Assembly: GCA_036873135.1 (NCBI GenBank) | Contig: JAPTYO010000026.1 | Coordinates: 1,220,001 to 1,284,000 of the forward strand | From: Clarkia xantiana subsp. parviflora | Lineage: Eukaryota > Streptophyta > Magnoliopsida > Myrtales > Onagraceae | Reading direction: 5' to 3' | Length of the DNA stretch: 64,000 nucleotides | Shown here: positions 52,701 to 62,651 of the stretch, in pieces | Numbering within the stretch: position 1 is the stretch's first letter | Layout: each line of letters starts with the position of its first letter | Notes under the pieces: model-generated | Told to the model about the DNA's origin: nothing | Seen by the model: the letters and a program-made list of their open reading frames with translations, nothing else | Databases searched by the model: none | Translations under genes and position numbers: made by a program

Positions 52701-52824
52701 CTACTTCTTCCTGGATAGCTATATTTTTGCTTCCTCCCATTGGCCTTACTTTTTGTGTTATTGGTCGCGTTGCCGCGTCTATATTGAGCTTGTGTGAGAT
52801 TACTTCTTCTGATATTCCTGGCAT
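49720..52824 (-). CDS. RT-dual RNase H-integrase of element E
   Basis: 1034 codons without a stop. RT: FQTWVANPVLV (about 55-65), MPFGLINAGATYQRM, catalytic YVDDMIVKS (174-182). Gypsy RNase H is about 290-420. Archaeal-type RNase H has MHTDGSSNGGGSGAG (about 474). Integrase zinc-binding is LHEGDAGCHEGAR...CEHCQ. The catalytic triad is D in WGIDLIGPL (about 752), D in SDNDPQF (about 817) and E in NGQVESANK (about 854). C-terminal GEHLKKYYV. It lacks only the region before RT, which is shifted one frame. This is the only intact integrase in the window and could serve defective relatives in trans. Confidence 0.95.
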   Translation of the reverse strand: MPGISEEVISHKLNIDAATRPITQKVRPMGGSKNIAIQEEVEKLLKANFIKEIRFQTWVANPVLVKKAGGSWRMCIDYRDLNKASPKDSYPLPRIDQLVDATSGHQLMSFMDAYSGYNQIKMAPEDAPHTAFYADSEIYHYTVMPFGLINAGATYQRMVNKIFGEMIGKTIEAYVDDMIVKSKEKKDHVENLRSTFERMRQYQVRLNPKKCAFGIQSGKFLGFMVSQRGIEVNPEKLQAIEEMQSPTKHKEVQRLNGRLAALNRFLSKIGDKALPFFEVLRANKKFEWTPRCEEAFQQLKQHLKTLPPLAKPTPGEPLYLYISVSNVAVSSVLIKEENVAQLPVYFVSKTLAKYEINYLPIEKYLYALIISARKLRPYFHGHEVTVLTDQQLKHLLQRPDTSGRLTKWAIELSEFRIHFAPRTAIKGQALADFIAEFTEINPDEDLGEIKNIREASSSQEKQPEELWKMHTDGSSNGGGSGAGLLLYPPNSDTPLRYAMALTFKATNNEAEYEALITGLRIAKGVGAKHLRVKCDSQLVVNQVKGIYTAESENMQKYLQQARDLIKSFQNFDIESVPREQNQEADALSKLALGVEAGKEVHFVEQRIQSVIEQMEVLVIDEAEAWMTPMRQYIMEGKLPKDKVEAVKIERMARNYAVMDNELYKKGYSTPFLKCITYPETERVLAELHEGDAGCHEGARSIIQKVYNLGYYWPSMIKEVADLVQKCEHCQRYSRNITPPAAKLSSISRAWPFAKWGIDLIGPLAKTKGQKTCIIVAIDYFSKWIEAKAMGKTTDDQVVNFIQSHIFSRYGVPKAIISDNDPQFKSKKLQWYCERLNIEHRFASVKHPQTNGQVESANKIVLDGLKKRLHATKGSWLDELENVLWAVRTTPKIATGETPFGLVYGTEAVAPAEMAVSSLRTTYFEEHENNKARLLDLDLVEDKRWNSEEAQARMRLVSARYYNRQVKERQFHIGELVLRKNEFSHLDQIRKLSPKWEGPYKIASVPYTNAYRLEDGDGYISTNTFSGEHLKKYYV

Positions 52825-53645
52825 ATCGCTTGGTGACCAGGCGACAGATCCTTGTATTCCCTTAGTAAAGCTACTAAGTGGTTTTCCTCTTCCTGAGATA
52901 AGGCGGTCCCGATTTTTGCCTTCCTATCGGGTTCTTCTATGAGTATTTCTTTTAATTCCTCCATAGGGGCTGGTCTTCCGTGATCTTCTCTTGGGTCCTC
53001 GTCTATTAGTAGGACCTCTCTTGTTTTCTTCTTCTTGCTCAGTGCGATCCTTGCACATTTCTTTGCTACCTTCTGGTTACCCTTTACTTCCCCTATTCCT
53101 TGGCTTGTGGGGAATTTCATTTTCTGATGTAGTGTTGATGGTACCATACCCCACTTTTTGATTGTAGTGGTACCCAGGACTCCATTGTATTCCTCCATTT
53201 CTTCTGTGATGAAGAAGGGGACATCGATCTTTAGCTGCCTCTGGCCTATGCACAATGTCACAGGTAGTGTGACTGCCCCTAGTGGGTATGTTGGCTCTCC
53301 TTAAAATCCCACCAAGGGGGAGTGAACCTGTTTTATGCTACTTGGCCTTACTCCCAGTATGTTGAGGACTTTCTTGCTAATGATGTTGGGTGAGCTTCCA
53401 CTGTCTACCAGGATTCTTCCAATGTCCATATCAGTGATCTTCATTGTTATGAGTAGGGCATCCTTGTTGTCTGGTAACACATGCTCCATGTCTCTTCTTG
53501 AAAATTGTATTACATCTTCTCTCTTTCCTTCTGCTTGTTCTTCCTTTGGTTTATGGTCCTCTAACTGTGCCATATACGCTTCTCTAGCATTCGCTGACTC
53601 TCCTCCAGCTCCATAACCTCCATGAATGACATATACGCTTGCCAT
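52800..53645 (-). pseudogene. Protease and linker of element E
   Basis: It starts MASVYVIHGGYGAGG at 53645, has the active site ILVDSGSSPN (about residue 80) and ends at a stop (53298-53300) in a VGF.GEPTYPLG context. The frame continues (YNGVLGTTTIKKWGM, EDPREDHGRPAPMEEL) to about 52850, where one base appears to be missing just before the W of the RT lead-in. The two lesions separate protease from the intact RT frame. Confidence 0.88.
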
Positions 53646-53673
53646 CTGGCTGGTGATAATTAGGCTTTCTATT

Positions 53674-53696
53674 CGAAACCCACGGACGGCGCCAAG
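53674..53696 (-). other. Primer binding site of element E
   Basis: On the minus strand TTGGCGCCGTCCGTGGG follows the 5' LTR. The protease ATG is only 51 bp downstream of the LTR. Confidence 0.75.
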
Positions 53697-54510
53697 TGTT
53701 AGGTTCCGAGTCGAGGGTCAACGGGCGGTCGACTCAAGTCTCGTTCCTCACTGGAGATGTTGCGGATTCGGTGCTTTCGGGTTGTGCTGTCCTAGCTTGT
53801 TTCCTTCCGTCCTTAGCTTCTCTTCTCCTCTCGCCCTGCAAGAGGGGCAATACCAGGCACAGAGGGGGGGTGGTGCCTGATGAACCCTCTCCGATGCCTA
53901 AGTCAGTACGGTTTTAGAGAGATAAAGCCAGAGAGATGTCAGAGCAAAATTATGCAACTTGCCAAGATGTTCAAATGAATAGTGGAGGCGTTGTATTTAT
54001 AGGCAACGGTGTCATTAAGGTGGCTTAATGACATCGTTAACCTTTAAACACAATTAATTAACCTTTAAACACATAATTAAGACCTCAGGATACGGAGAAG
54101 GTTGGCGGAAATAAACCGAGTATGGGAGTCCGAGGATGGTGCCGGGGCCCTTGGGGGGAAGGAAAATCCGACCCCCAAGGGTAGGGCTTGGGTGAGGCCA
54201 CCCAACCCCTCCTAGGGGAGGTAGGGTTGGCCAACCCTATCTCCCCTAGGGGAGATCGGGTTGGCCGACCCGATCTCCCCTAGTGGAGATCGGGTTGGAG
54301 GACCCGATCTCCCCTAGGGGAGGTCGGGTGTGGCCACACGACCTCACCTAGGTGAGTCTAACTCGGCCGGACGAGCGCTTCGGCCTCGTCCGGACCGTTG
54401 GTGTTTTCGCGAAGTGTTCGGGTTGAAGTTTCGATTTACAATCATTAACGGGGTGATAAAAATAAAACGATTCGGAAGTCAACGGGTTCAAATTGGGCGT
54501 ATATCCATCA
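53697..54510 (-). repeat. 5' LTR of element E
   Basis: It is 814 bp and pairs with 45045-45863; they differ in the C tract length and at scattered bases, so E is visibly older than D. It is followed by ACCCC at 54511-54515. Confidence 0.93.
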
Positions 54511-54515
54511 ACCCC

Positions 54516-54666
54516 CTTCATCGGTTTACTGAAGATTGGTTTGGCTTAGTGACTGAAGAATCACTATTCGTCGTATTCCATCATAATAGATAATCCGATG
54601 TTTGCAATTCTGTCAAAACGTTGTTCTCTTCCTAAACTTTGCATGATCGTCAATGTGTTAATATAG
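54516..54666 (+). other. Copia F leader, last part
   Basis: Non-coding sequence from the end of element E to the gag start codon at 54667. Confidence 0.6.
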
Positions 54667-55541
54667 ATGGCTGCAACTAGCAATGTCATTTCCCAGTTGA
54701 ATAAGGGAATAAGATTGAATAGCGGTAATTATAAAATATGGAATAAACGAGTTAAGATGATAATCTCTGAAATAAGAGCTCTGGAGCATTTGACCACAAA
54801 ATGAACTAGGCCTGAGGGAGACCCCACAGATAAGCAAAAGACGTTCTATGATGAATGGGATGTCAAGGATCATGATGTTCGTTCCACCTTGCTCTCTATG
54901 CTGGAAGACGAGATTCTCTATAGGTTTGACCATTTGGGGACTGCCTAGGACCTCTGGGATGGTCTTAAGGCAACATTTGGTGTCTACACATTGCCCAAAA
55001 GAGAGCGTTAAACATCGCTCTTGACACCTATAAGAAGAATCCAAAGCATACAATAAAAGATCATATTATGCATATGTGTAACTTGATCGCTGAGCTCAAG
55101 GAAGCAGGTGAAAACCTGTCTGAGGAACAACAAATCAACTACATGATCCGCTATTTACCTGACTCTTGGAATATCATGAAAATGAGCCTTACCCATGCTA
55201 CCCATCTCGATACTCTCGAGAAGGTACAAGTTTATCTTGAGCTGGAGGAAGATAGACTCAAGGCTGAAAAGTCTAGATCTGAAATGCATATTGCATCCTC
55301 TGCTCCAACCGAACAAAAGGGGAAGCGCAAGAGAAAGGGAAAAAGCTCTCAAAACAAAACTGAGAAGTTTGTGGTGAACAAATCCCAGAAGAAGTTTAAA
55401 CGCAAACAATCCAGTGGTAAGAAAAAGCAAGCAAAGCAGACATGTAAAGAGGAAACTCGAACGTGTTTCAGGTGTGGCGTGAAAGGACACATGGCTAATG
55501 CTTGCACTAATCCTCCTAAGGTATGTAAAGAGAAAAGATGA
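54667..55541 (+). pseudogene. Gag of copia F
   Basis: It starts MAATSNVISQLNKG and has the copia Gag pattern RLNSGNYKIWNKRVK and LEDEILYRF. In-frame stops fall near 54801 and 54946 and the frame is lost near 55000. The open part 55068-55541 continues with LPDSWNIMKMSLTH, LELEEDRL, a Lys-rich stretch and the zinc knuckle CFRCGVKGHMANAC (CX2CX4HX4C intact). Not translatable as one protein. Confidence 0.9.
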
Positions 55542-56558
55542 TGAAAATCATTGATTCTCTTTTGCTTTTAATCACTCGAGAGTAATTCATTTTCTTTTGA
55601 ATTACAGAACCGAGAAACATAAGCAACGACCTGATCGAGGATACCCCAGATGAATAAAGATGGAATGAGAGATTCTTTATCTTTAGATTTGCTAAAACTT
55701 CTACTTTTATTTTTGTTTGAAAATACTCTTAAATAAGTTTCTTGGTGGAACACATTATTTTCGAGTATTTACTAATACTTGAATTGAGTATTGAATTTAT
55801 CATCATTCGTTTTTATCATATTCACGCTATTCAGTACATTGCTCAAACGACCTTATTTGTTAAAGTACTCCATTATAGTTTATAACCCAAATAATGTGCA
55901 TGTTTAAAACCGATTTTGCTTTTAAATTTGGAGACTAAGACGATTCTCAAAACTACGGTTTTTAACCGGGTATGCGCGAGGCGCATGTCACCTCGAAAGA
56001 CGGGACACATTCTTTTTAGAATACGAATTTAATAATCAAGTATTTTTATGAATGCATAATTTTCGTTTGTAATTCTTCAGATAAAACTCATTGATAACTA
56101 CTTAGATTTTATGTAAGCCTTCCAGCTACTAAAATCTAATTAGAATATCAACCATGGCATTAAAAGCGACGGCTTCAATTGGTCCATAAGATAGATAAAT
56201 CTATGGATGAGTTAAATAAATGAAAAGAAGTAGTCGGTAGAACGACTCTCCCACCATTAGCCTTGAACGAAGAGTTTGGCTAAAAGCATTCATTAAACAC
56301 TTCAAGAAACATAGTTCAGAATTACATAATGTTAGAGTTGCACATTAATTGTTCCTGCGGGATGAGATTAATTTAACTCACGTTAATGTAAAACACTATG
56401 TTCTGACAAAATCGGTTAACACGTTACCATAAAAGCTAATGAATGATTCGGGTAAAACCTTATCACAAAGACGCATTAATTTTCGCATTAAAACGAGTAT
56501 TTATTAAGAGTAAGCACTACTCTAGGAGAATACGAGTTTTAAAATTAGTTTGAAAAAA
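55542..56558 (+). other. Copia F region where protease and integrase would be expected
   Basis: AT-rich with many stops in all frames and no protease or integrase motif. Copia I shows matching sequence from about 15689 back towards RT, so what overlaps agrees. The last nine bases (TTGAAAAAA, 56550-56558) are the target duplication of the following foldback element. Confidence 0.55.
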
Positions 56559-57336
56559 GGGTTAAGAACCTATGAAAGGTCTGAACTATCACCCATGTTA
56601 ACGGGAGAGGTCTGAAATTTAAAAAGTTAATAACAGAGGTCTGAAATTTCAATTTTGTTGATTTGAGGTTTTCCGTCCATTTTTAGGGTTAAATTTAACA
56701 GAATTGTGTGAAATGACATTTTTGCCCCTTTAATATTTTGTTTTATTTAATATCTTATTTAAGGAAATGTGAAATGACAATTTTACCCCTAAAGTCAAAT
56801 TAAAACCACCCAACTCCGGCCACCACCACCCGACTCCGGCGACCACCACCTCGACTCCGACGACCATCACCTCGGCTCCGGCGACCCGACTCCGGCCACC
56901 ACCTCAACAAAAAAGCTCCGATCGGGGCCAAAAAGCTCCGATCCGATTTTGGCCCAATCGGAGCCTTGGTGGTGGTCGCCGGAGTATGGTGGTGGTCGCC
57001 AGAGTACGATTGGTGGTCGCCGGAGTACGATTGGTGGTCGCCGGAGTACGATTGGTGGTCGCCGGAGTACCGTGGTGGCTTCAAGGGCATTTTGGTCTTT
57101 TCACTCCAAGCATGTGAGGGGCACACTTGATAGAAGGGTATTTTTGGAAATTTATTTTATTTCCGGTCACATGCCAAGCATGTGACCAATTTCCGTTAGT
57201 TTTAACGGAAAAAACTAACGGAGACCGCTGTTATCAACAAAACAGAAATTTCAGACCTCTGTTATTAACTTTTTAAATTTCAGACCTCTCCCGTTAACAT
57301 GAGTGATAGTTCAGACCTTTCATAGGTTCTTAACCC
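56559..57336. mobile_element. Mutator-like foldback element 1
   Basis: It is 778 bp, beginning GGGTTAAGAACCTATGAAAG and ending in its reverse complement, with about 100 bp of near-perfect terminal inverted repeat. The 9-bp duplication TTGAAAAAA is present on both sides (56550-56558, 57337-57345). The interior has five GGTGGTCGCCGGAGTA-type repeats (56960-57075) and inverted copies of the same words (56805-56900). No transposase; moved in trans. Confidence 0.9.
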
Positions 57337-57345
57337 TTGAAAAAA

Positions 57346-58040
57346 TGGTTTCGTGGTTAAACATGACATATTATAATGGTTTGAGGATGGATTTTCAACG
57401 CTTTGCAGAACAAACACGCTAGTACTGATTAAGTTAACAGATGGTTGATAGAGATTATCAGGTCCCACTTACTTCGAGTGGGAGATTGATATAGCATAAG
57501 TGATTGATTTTGTAAATGATGATGGAAACGTCTTCATAATAAATCCAGTGAGAGGGCTCACTCCCCCTCACACATAATCATCACTAAATTTCAAAATGCG
57601 AATCAAGTCGGACCTGATAATCATGATAATGAACTATTTCAACTACCCATTTTTCCTAGTGGGAGTGGAACAACCAACATGGTTCCAGATCCTAGTGATC
57701 GAGGAATACATCTCGGAGGTAGAATCCCGAGACCGAGAGGATATTCCAAGTAAGTTCAACCACCACCATTGTTCCCAGTGGGAGTAATGCCCCAATAAGA
57801 AGCATTATTCCGAGTGGGAGTAAGGATCAGAATAAAACATGGGATTAACGTGCCTAGACATAGTCAAAGGCAACGAACTTCTTTCGAGAAGTATCCCACG
57901 AGATGTGTTAAACATCTTGATGTTCGTTATTGAACCAGTGACGCTTCAGCAAGCAAAGGAAGGACCTCAAAATGAGGGGATGGAGGAAAACAATGGAGGA
58001 TGAAATTGCCTATATAAGAACTAATTCGTTTTTAGTCTTT
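57346..58040 (+). other. Copia F region between foldback element 1 and RT
   Basis: It matches 14300-15110 of copia I in reverse complement. It has repeated GTGGGAG words (57469-57840). The translated piece 57596-57787 shows no domain. It seems to be a decayed linker upstream of RT. Confidence 0.5.
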
Positions 58041-59357
58041 AGTTGATTTATCTGTTAACCACAGAACTAGAAAGTGAAATCTTAGAATTCACTTCTGGTG
58101 GAAATTTCGAGTGGTGCAAAACTCGAATAATTGCGAAAGGATATACCCAAATTCACGGAGTAAACTTTGATAAAGAAGGACTCACCCACTATGCGTTACA
58201 CCATAGTCAGGGCCGTCCTTGCCCATGACTGCAAGTCTCTAACTCGAGCATGCATCAAATGGACATTAAGACCAAACCTCTCCAAGTAAAACTGGAGAAA
58301 AAGATCTATATGGAGCTGCTGGAGAGTTTCATTACTCCTGGCAAAGAACGAAAAGTTTGCAAACTCCAAAGATCTATATACGGTCTTAAAAACAATCGTC
58401 TCGGCAACGGTATCGCAGATTCCACGAGGAAATAGTTGGAAACGGATTCGTGAATCTTCACGAGGATCCCTGCGTATACACCAAGACCTCCGGGTCCAAG
58501 TATATCATCATAACACTATACGTGGATGACATACTCATTACTGCAAACGACGTGAGTTTTATGAATAAATCAAAGTCCTGGTTAGCATCAGCATTCTAGA
58601 TGAAAGACATGGGAGAGGCCACGTACATCTTAGGCATCAAAATTTCCCGAGATCGTGCCACCCGGAGATTATGTCTATCTCAGGAATCATATATCAACAA
58701 ATTGTTGAAAAGATTCAGAATGCTGGATGCTAAACCCGTGAATACGCCGGTTGTGCTCAGGTGCGCGCTATCGAAGCGTGATGGCCCGAAAAACCAGCAG
58801 GAGCGTGAACAGATGAAGAATGCAATGTATCTGAGCATGGTAGGGAGTCTAATGTACGCCATGCTCTGTACTCGGCCAGGCATCTGTTACGCTGTAGGCC
58901 TAGTAGCAAAATTCCAATCAGATCCTAGTTATCAACATCTAAAGGCCGTAAAACGAATTATCAGATATCTGAAAGGTACTGCCGACAACGTTCTGTACTA
59001 TGAGGGCGATCGGCTCGAATTGACCGGTTATAATGACGCCGACCACGGTGGCGATCCAGATGATCGTAAGACCACCACAGGAGGAGTTTTCCTCCTTGCT
59101 AATGCTTCCATATCATGGGTAAGCAAGAAGCAATCGTGTGTCGCGCTTTCCACCATGGAATCAGAATTCGTTGCCCTCTCCAAAAACGCACAAGAAGCGG
59201 TATGGCTGAAAATGCTTCTTACTGCATTAATTGGCATCGACAAGAAGAGTAAACCTGTGAAGGTGTACTCCGACAGTCAGGCGGCCATTGCGGCAGTTAA
59301 GAATCCAAAGTACCATGGTAGGACAAAGCACATTGATGTGAAATACAATTATGCTAA
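58041..59357 (+). pseudogene. Reverse transcriptase and RNase H of copia F, first part
   Basis: Blocks in order: CKTRIIAKGYTQIHGV, MDIKTKPLQVKLEKKIYMEL, KVCKLQRSIYGLK, then LYVDDILI (near 58520), MKDMGEATYILGIKI (58600) and RNase H with YNDADHGGDPDDRK and SDSQAAIAAVKNPKYHGRTK. From 58600 to 59357 the frame is open for about 250 codons; upstream there are several frameshifts and stops. It is interrupted at 59358 by foldback element 2. Confidence 0.92.
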
Positions 59358-60187
59358 GGGTTAATAGGTCTTTTGGTCCAACATGTTTGACAACTTTTAG
59401 GTTTTGGTCATATATCTTTTTTTTTTGCCTAGTTTTGGTACCATATGTTTGAAAAAATTTGGTTTTTGGTCAATCCGTTAGTTGACCGTCAGTTTGACCG
59501 TTAAATAGTCATGTGACTTGCACATGCGTAGTCCCAAAATTTTATTTTGTTCAGTTTAGTCCTCAAAATTATTGTCCTAACTTTTTATTTTTACAATTTA
59601 GCCCCTAAACATTATCAACCACACCCTAAGAGTAAATTGACCTAGCCATGGTCCGACCCATGTCTAGGTCGGACCATGACTAGGGTCGCGGACTTGGGTG
59701 ACCCTAACCATGGTACAACCTAGCCATGGGTTGGGCCATGGTTAGGTCAATTTAGCATTTGGGTCAAATTGATCAAATTGGACCATTGGGCAAAATTGAC
59801 CGAGCCATGGTCCGACCCATGGCTACGTCAGACCATGGCTAGGGTCGCCGGACCTGGGCGACCATACCCATGGTCCGACCTAGCCATGAGCCGGACCATG
59901 GCTAGGTCAATTTAGTCCTAGGGTGCGGTTGATAATATTTAGGGGCAAAATTGCAAAAATAAAAAGTTAGGATAATAATTTTGAGGACTAAACTGAATAA
60001 AATAAAATTTTGGGACTAGGCATGTGCAAGTCACATGACTATTTAACGGTCAAACTGACGGTCAACTAACGGATTGACCAAATACCAAAAGTTTTCAAAC
60101 ATATGGTACCAAAACTAGGAAAAAAAAAGATATATGACCAAAACCCAAAAGTTGTCAAACATGTTGGACCAAAAGACCTATTAACCC
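59358..60187. mobile_element. Mutator-like foldback element 2
   Basis: It is 830 bp and starts GGGTTAATAGGTCTTTTGGT; the end is its reverse complement. The arms pair over roughly 290 bp each, so nearly the whole element is one hairpin. It is flanked by the 9-bp duplication TTATGCTAA (59349-59357, 60188-60196). The centre has repeats of CCATGGTCCGACC and GGTCGGACCATG. No transposase. Confidence 0.93.
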
Positions 60188-60196
60188 TTATGCTAA

Positions 60197-60331
60197 ATCT
60201 GTTCTGGAAGACAACATAATCGCTTTAGAATACTTTCCTACAGAAAACATGGTCGCGTACCCTTTAACTAAGCCGTTACGTAGGGAGATTTTTGAAAAGC
60301 ACGTAAAACTGCTTGGATTACGTAGGGCTTA
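60197..60331 (+). pseudogene. RNase H C-terminus of copia F
   Basis: It continues the domain after foldback element 2: ALEYFPTENMVA, YPLTKPLRREIF, KHVKLLGLRRA, then a stop. It aligns with 1587-1823 and 4237-4467. Confidence 0.9.
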
Positions 60332-61464
60332 AACTGTGTGGCTTGTAAAAGGTGATAACGTTTTGACATTTGAAATGATATTTCAATTGAATAAAAGAAT
60401 TGCAATTTGAGTTTATGATTTATCGACGTCATAATGATTAATAACATCGGATTTTACGGTCTATAAACTAAGTGGTAGGAAGAAGTAAAATTCTTCCACC
60501 AAAATTATGTCGAATGTGAACCTTGCCTCGTCACACAGGCACCGTCATCTTGTAAGGAGAGAGGGACCTCTACCATAACAAGATTGGCTAAGAATCAGGG
60601 GGTAAACCTGATTAAGCAAAACGATAACACTCTCATGCTTAACAGCATGACTTAATCTTAATTTTGTAAATCGCCGAGTTGGACTTTGTCCATCACTATA
60701 TCACATTCAAGGCCAGATGAGAGATTCCGCGATACCATTATTGACATATCCCATCCCTGGCTTTACCAGGTGTTCTATCGACGCGTGCTTCATACTGCGC
60801 GTGCCATATACGACCACGGGGTCATGCTCGGTTGTGTTAGCTAGAATCCTTGTGATTCAAAGGGCGCATACTTCTTCACCTTGAGCGTGTGATTGATCCC
60901 GGATGTCTTAAGAAGAGGCATCCAAAGTATCCTCATGGACTCAGAACTTATACCTAAGGTCTGCCTCAATGCTCGCTTCCCGGCGTATGAGCGTAGTGCC
61001 AAAGAAAACGGCCAAGTAACCACGTCTTGGAAACCGGTTGAGTCAGACGAAGGGTATAAGCGATGGGGATGGTCAAGTTCACATTTAATTCACCGACTCT
61101 CGTGTTCACTAGGTGGCTGCCAACCGGATATTAGTTGAAGGTTGTGAACACTTGTACGGATGCCCTGGATAAGTATTCCTTTGTGGAAAACTGGGCAATT
61201 GGAAAATTAACAGTTGACCAAGGATACAGTGCGGTACATGTCTTATTTCAAACAAGTTTGGTTCATGAAAGGGAATCAACGTTCTGCGGGCGCTACAATA
61301 CTCCTAACAGATGAGTAGCACGATGCCCGTCATATCCGCCAAGCGCACGGCAAGCCTCGTATGAACTATTCGGAGACGGAGACGAAGACTGAAGACTGAG
61401 ATGTTGATACTATTGCGTAACCGTATTGATTAACGAGCACCCTCCCATTTCGGCGAGTGGGAGC
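60332..61464 (+). other. Copia F 3' non-coding region and polypurine tract
   Basis: Counterpart of 468-1586 and 3123-4236. It ends with GGCGAGTGGGAGC (61452-61464), the polypurine tract next to the LTR. Small ORFs (60893-61138, 60841-61023) are not supported by a domain. Confidence 0.65.
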
Positions 61465-62026
61465 TGTTAGCATATGGTGACGTGGCGCCGTAATAGGAGC
61501 CCGTTAATTAAGGGAATTACCTAAGTTAATTAGGTAATTGTCAATTTGGGCTAATTGGGCCAAACCCAATTAGTAATTGACAAGGGAGGCCCAAAATGGG
61601 CCTTCCCCTTAACATGCATAGTTCGGCCGGCCACCTTATACCACATTGGTTGGATTTTCCTTTTGGCAAATCCACCAATACTATATATAGGGGTGTCTGC
61701 TAAGGGTTTATTCACTCATTCATAATAACAAGGATCTCCATTGAGAACACTTGTTTCCCTTAGTTAAATTTCTACACTATCACATCTGGTCTGAGGTTCC
61801 ATCTCCGTTGAAGAATCGCTCAGAGGTCTTGTTGTGGAGCTACATCGCGTGGGACTTCTTCTAACGAAGAACTTGCACGTGGTTCCGACCGGAGGATCAG
61901 AACTCCCTCCACATCGTTCTTGGGCAGGAAAGCTAAAAGGTATGTGTACTAATTCCGCTGCGTAGATTAGATTTCTTGCCAGTACACGTTTAGCATTCCG
62001 TAGTATTACGTCTCCGTAACCCAACA
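61465..62026 (+). repeat. 3' LTR of copia F
   Basis: It is 562 bp, from TGTTAGCATATGG to AACCCAACA, pairing with 34138-34696. AGTTT (62027-62031) is the right target duplication. Confidence 0.92.
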
Positions 62027-62061
62027 AGTTTATCCAGAGATACATGGGCGAATGAAGGCCG
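62027..62061 (+). pseudogene. Short continuation of element G gag between copia F and copia H
   Basis: The 35 bases read FIQRYMGE in the frame that left off at 34137, matching element B's KFIQRYMGERTLL. They prove that F and H lie in the same interrupted gag. Confidence 0.85.
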
Positions 62062-62637
62062 TGTTAGCATATGGTGACGTGGCGCCGTAAATGGTAGCCC
62101 GTTAATATTAAGGATATTACCTAAGACAATTGGGTAACACATTAGGTTAATTAGGGCTCGACCCAATTCCTAATTGACATGGGAGGCCCAAAATTGGGCC
62201 TCCCTCCTTTAATAGGTTCGGCCGAACCCTATACCACATTGGTTGGAGTGGACTGTTGTCAACTCCACTAATCCTATATATAGGGGAGTCTCCTAAGGGG
62301 TTTTACACATCAAGTATTTCATAAGTCCCTCCATTGAGGAACTTGAGACAAACCCTCTCACCCCGTTAGTAGTGATTTTCGGCACACCTTCATCTCAGTC
62401 CGAGGTTCTGTCCCCGTTGAAGAATCGATCAGAGGATTTGCTGTGGAGCTTATACCGCAATAGGACTTCTTCTCACGAAGAACTTGTACGGGTGCCGACC
62501 GGAGGATCAGAACTCCCTCCACATCGTTCTTGGGCAGGAAAGCTATTGAGGAATGTGTGCATTATTCCGCTACGTTGTTAGACTACTTGCATGTATACGT
62601 TTAGCATTTCGTAGTATTACGTCCCCGTAATCCAACA
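62062..62637 (+). repeat. 5' LTR of copia H
   Basis: It is 576 bp, from TGTTAGCATATGG to GTAATCCAACA, and has TATA-like CTATATATAGGGG near 62274. It is diverged from copia F's LTRs, so it is a separate insertion and not a tandem of F. Confidence 0.9.
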
Positions 62638-62651
62638 GTGGTATCAGAGCC

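Larger units (their letters stand above)
45045..54510 (-). mobile_element. Element E: Tat-type retrotransposon with integrase but no gag
   Basis: LTRs of 819 and 814 bp with an ACCCC duplication (45040-45044, 54511-54515). On the minus strand the primer site is followed within about 50 bp by protease, so the whole gag is missing. Then come RT, dual RNase H and integrase (intact over 1034 codons), a long minisatellite, a three-exon gene on the opposite strand and the polypurine tract. Confidence 0.95.
34138..62026 (+). mobile_element. Copia F: Ty1/copia retrotransposon hosting Tat D, Tat E and two foldback elements
   Basis: Order: 5' LTR (34138-34696), primer site, long AT-rich leader (34711-35148, 43552-45044, 54516-54666), decayed gag (54667-55541), a region without recognisable integrase, RT-RNase H (about 58040-59357 and 60197-60331), 3' non-coding region, polypurine tract, 3' LTR (61465-62026). 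Insertions D (35149-43546), E (45045-54510), and foldback elements at 56559-57336 and 59358-60187 account for most of the 28 kb. Its own length is about 8.3 kb. Confidence 0.92.

Noticed and set aside
56800..57185. ORFs with SYSGDHQ or RRSTIGG repeats within foldback element 1
   Set aside because: Short internal repeats give them; the element has no transposase and the peptides match no family.
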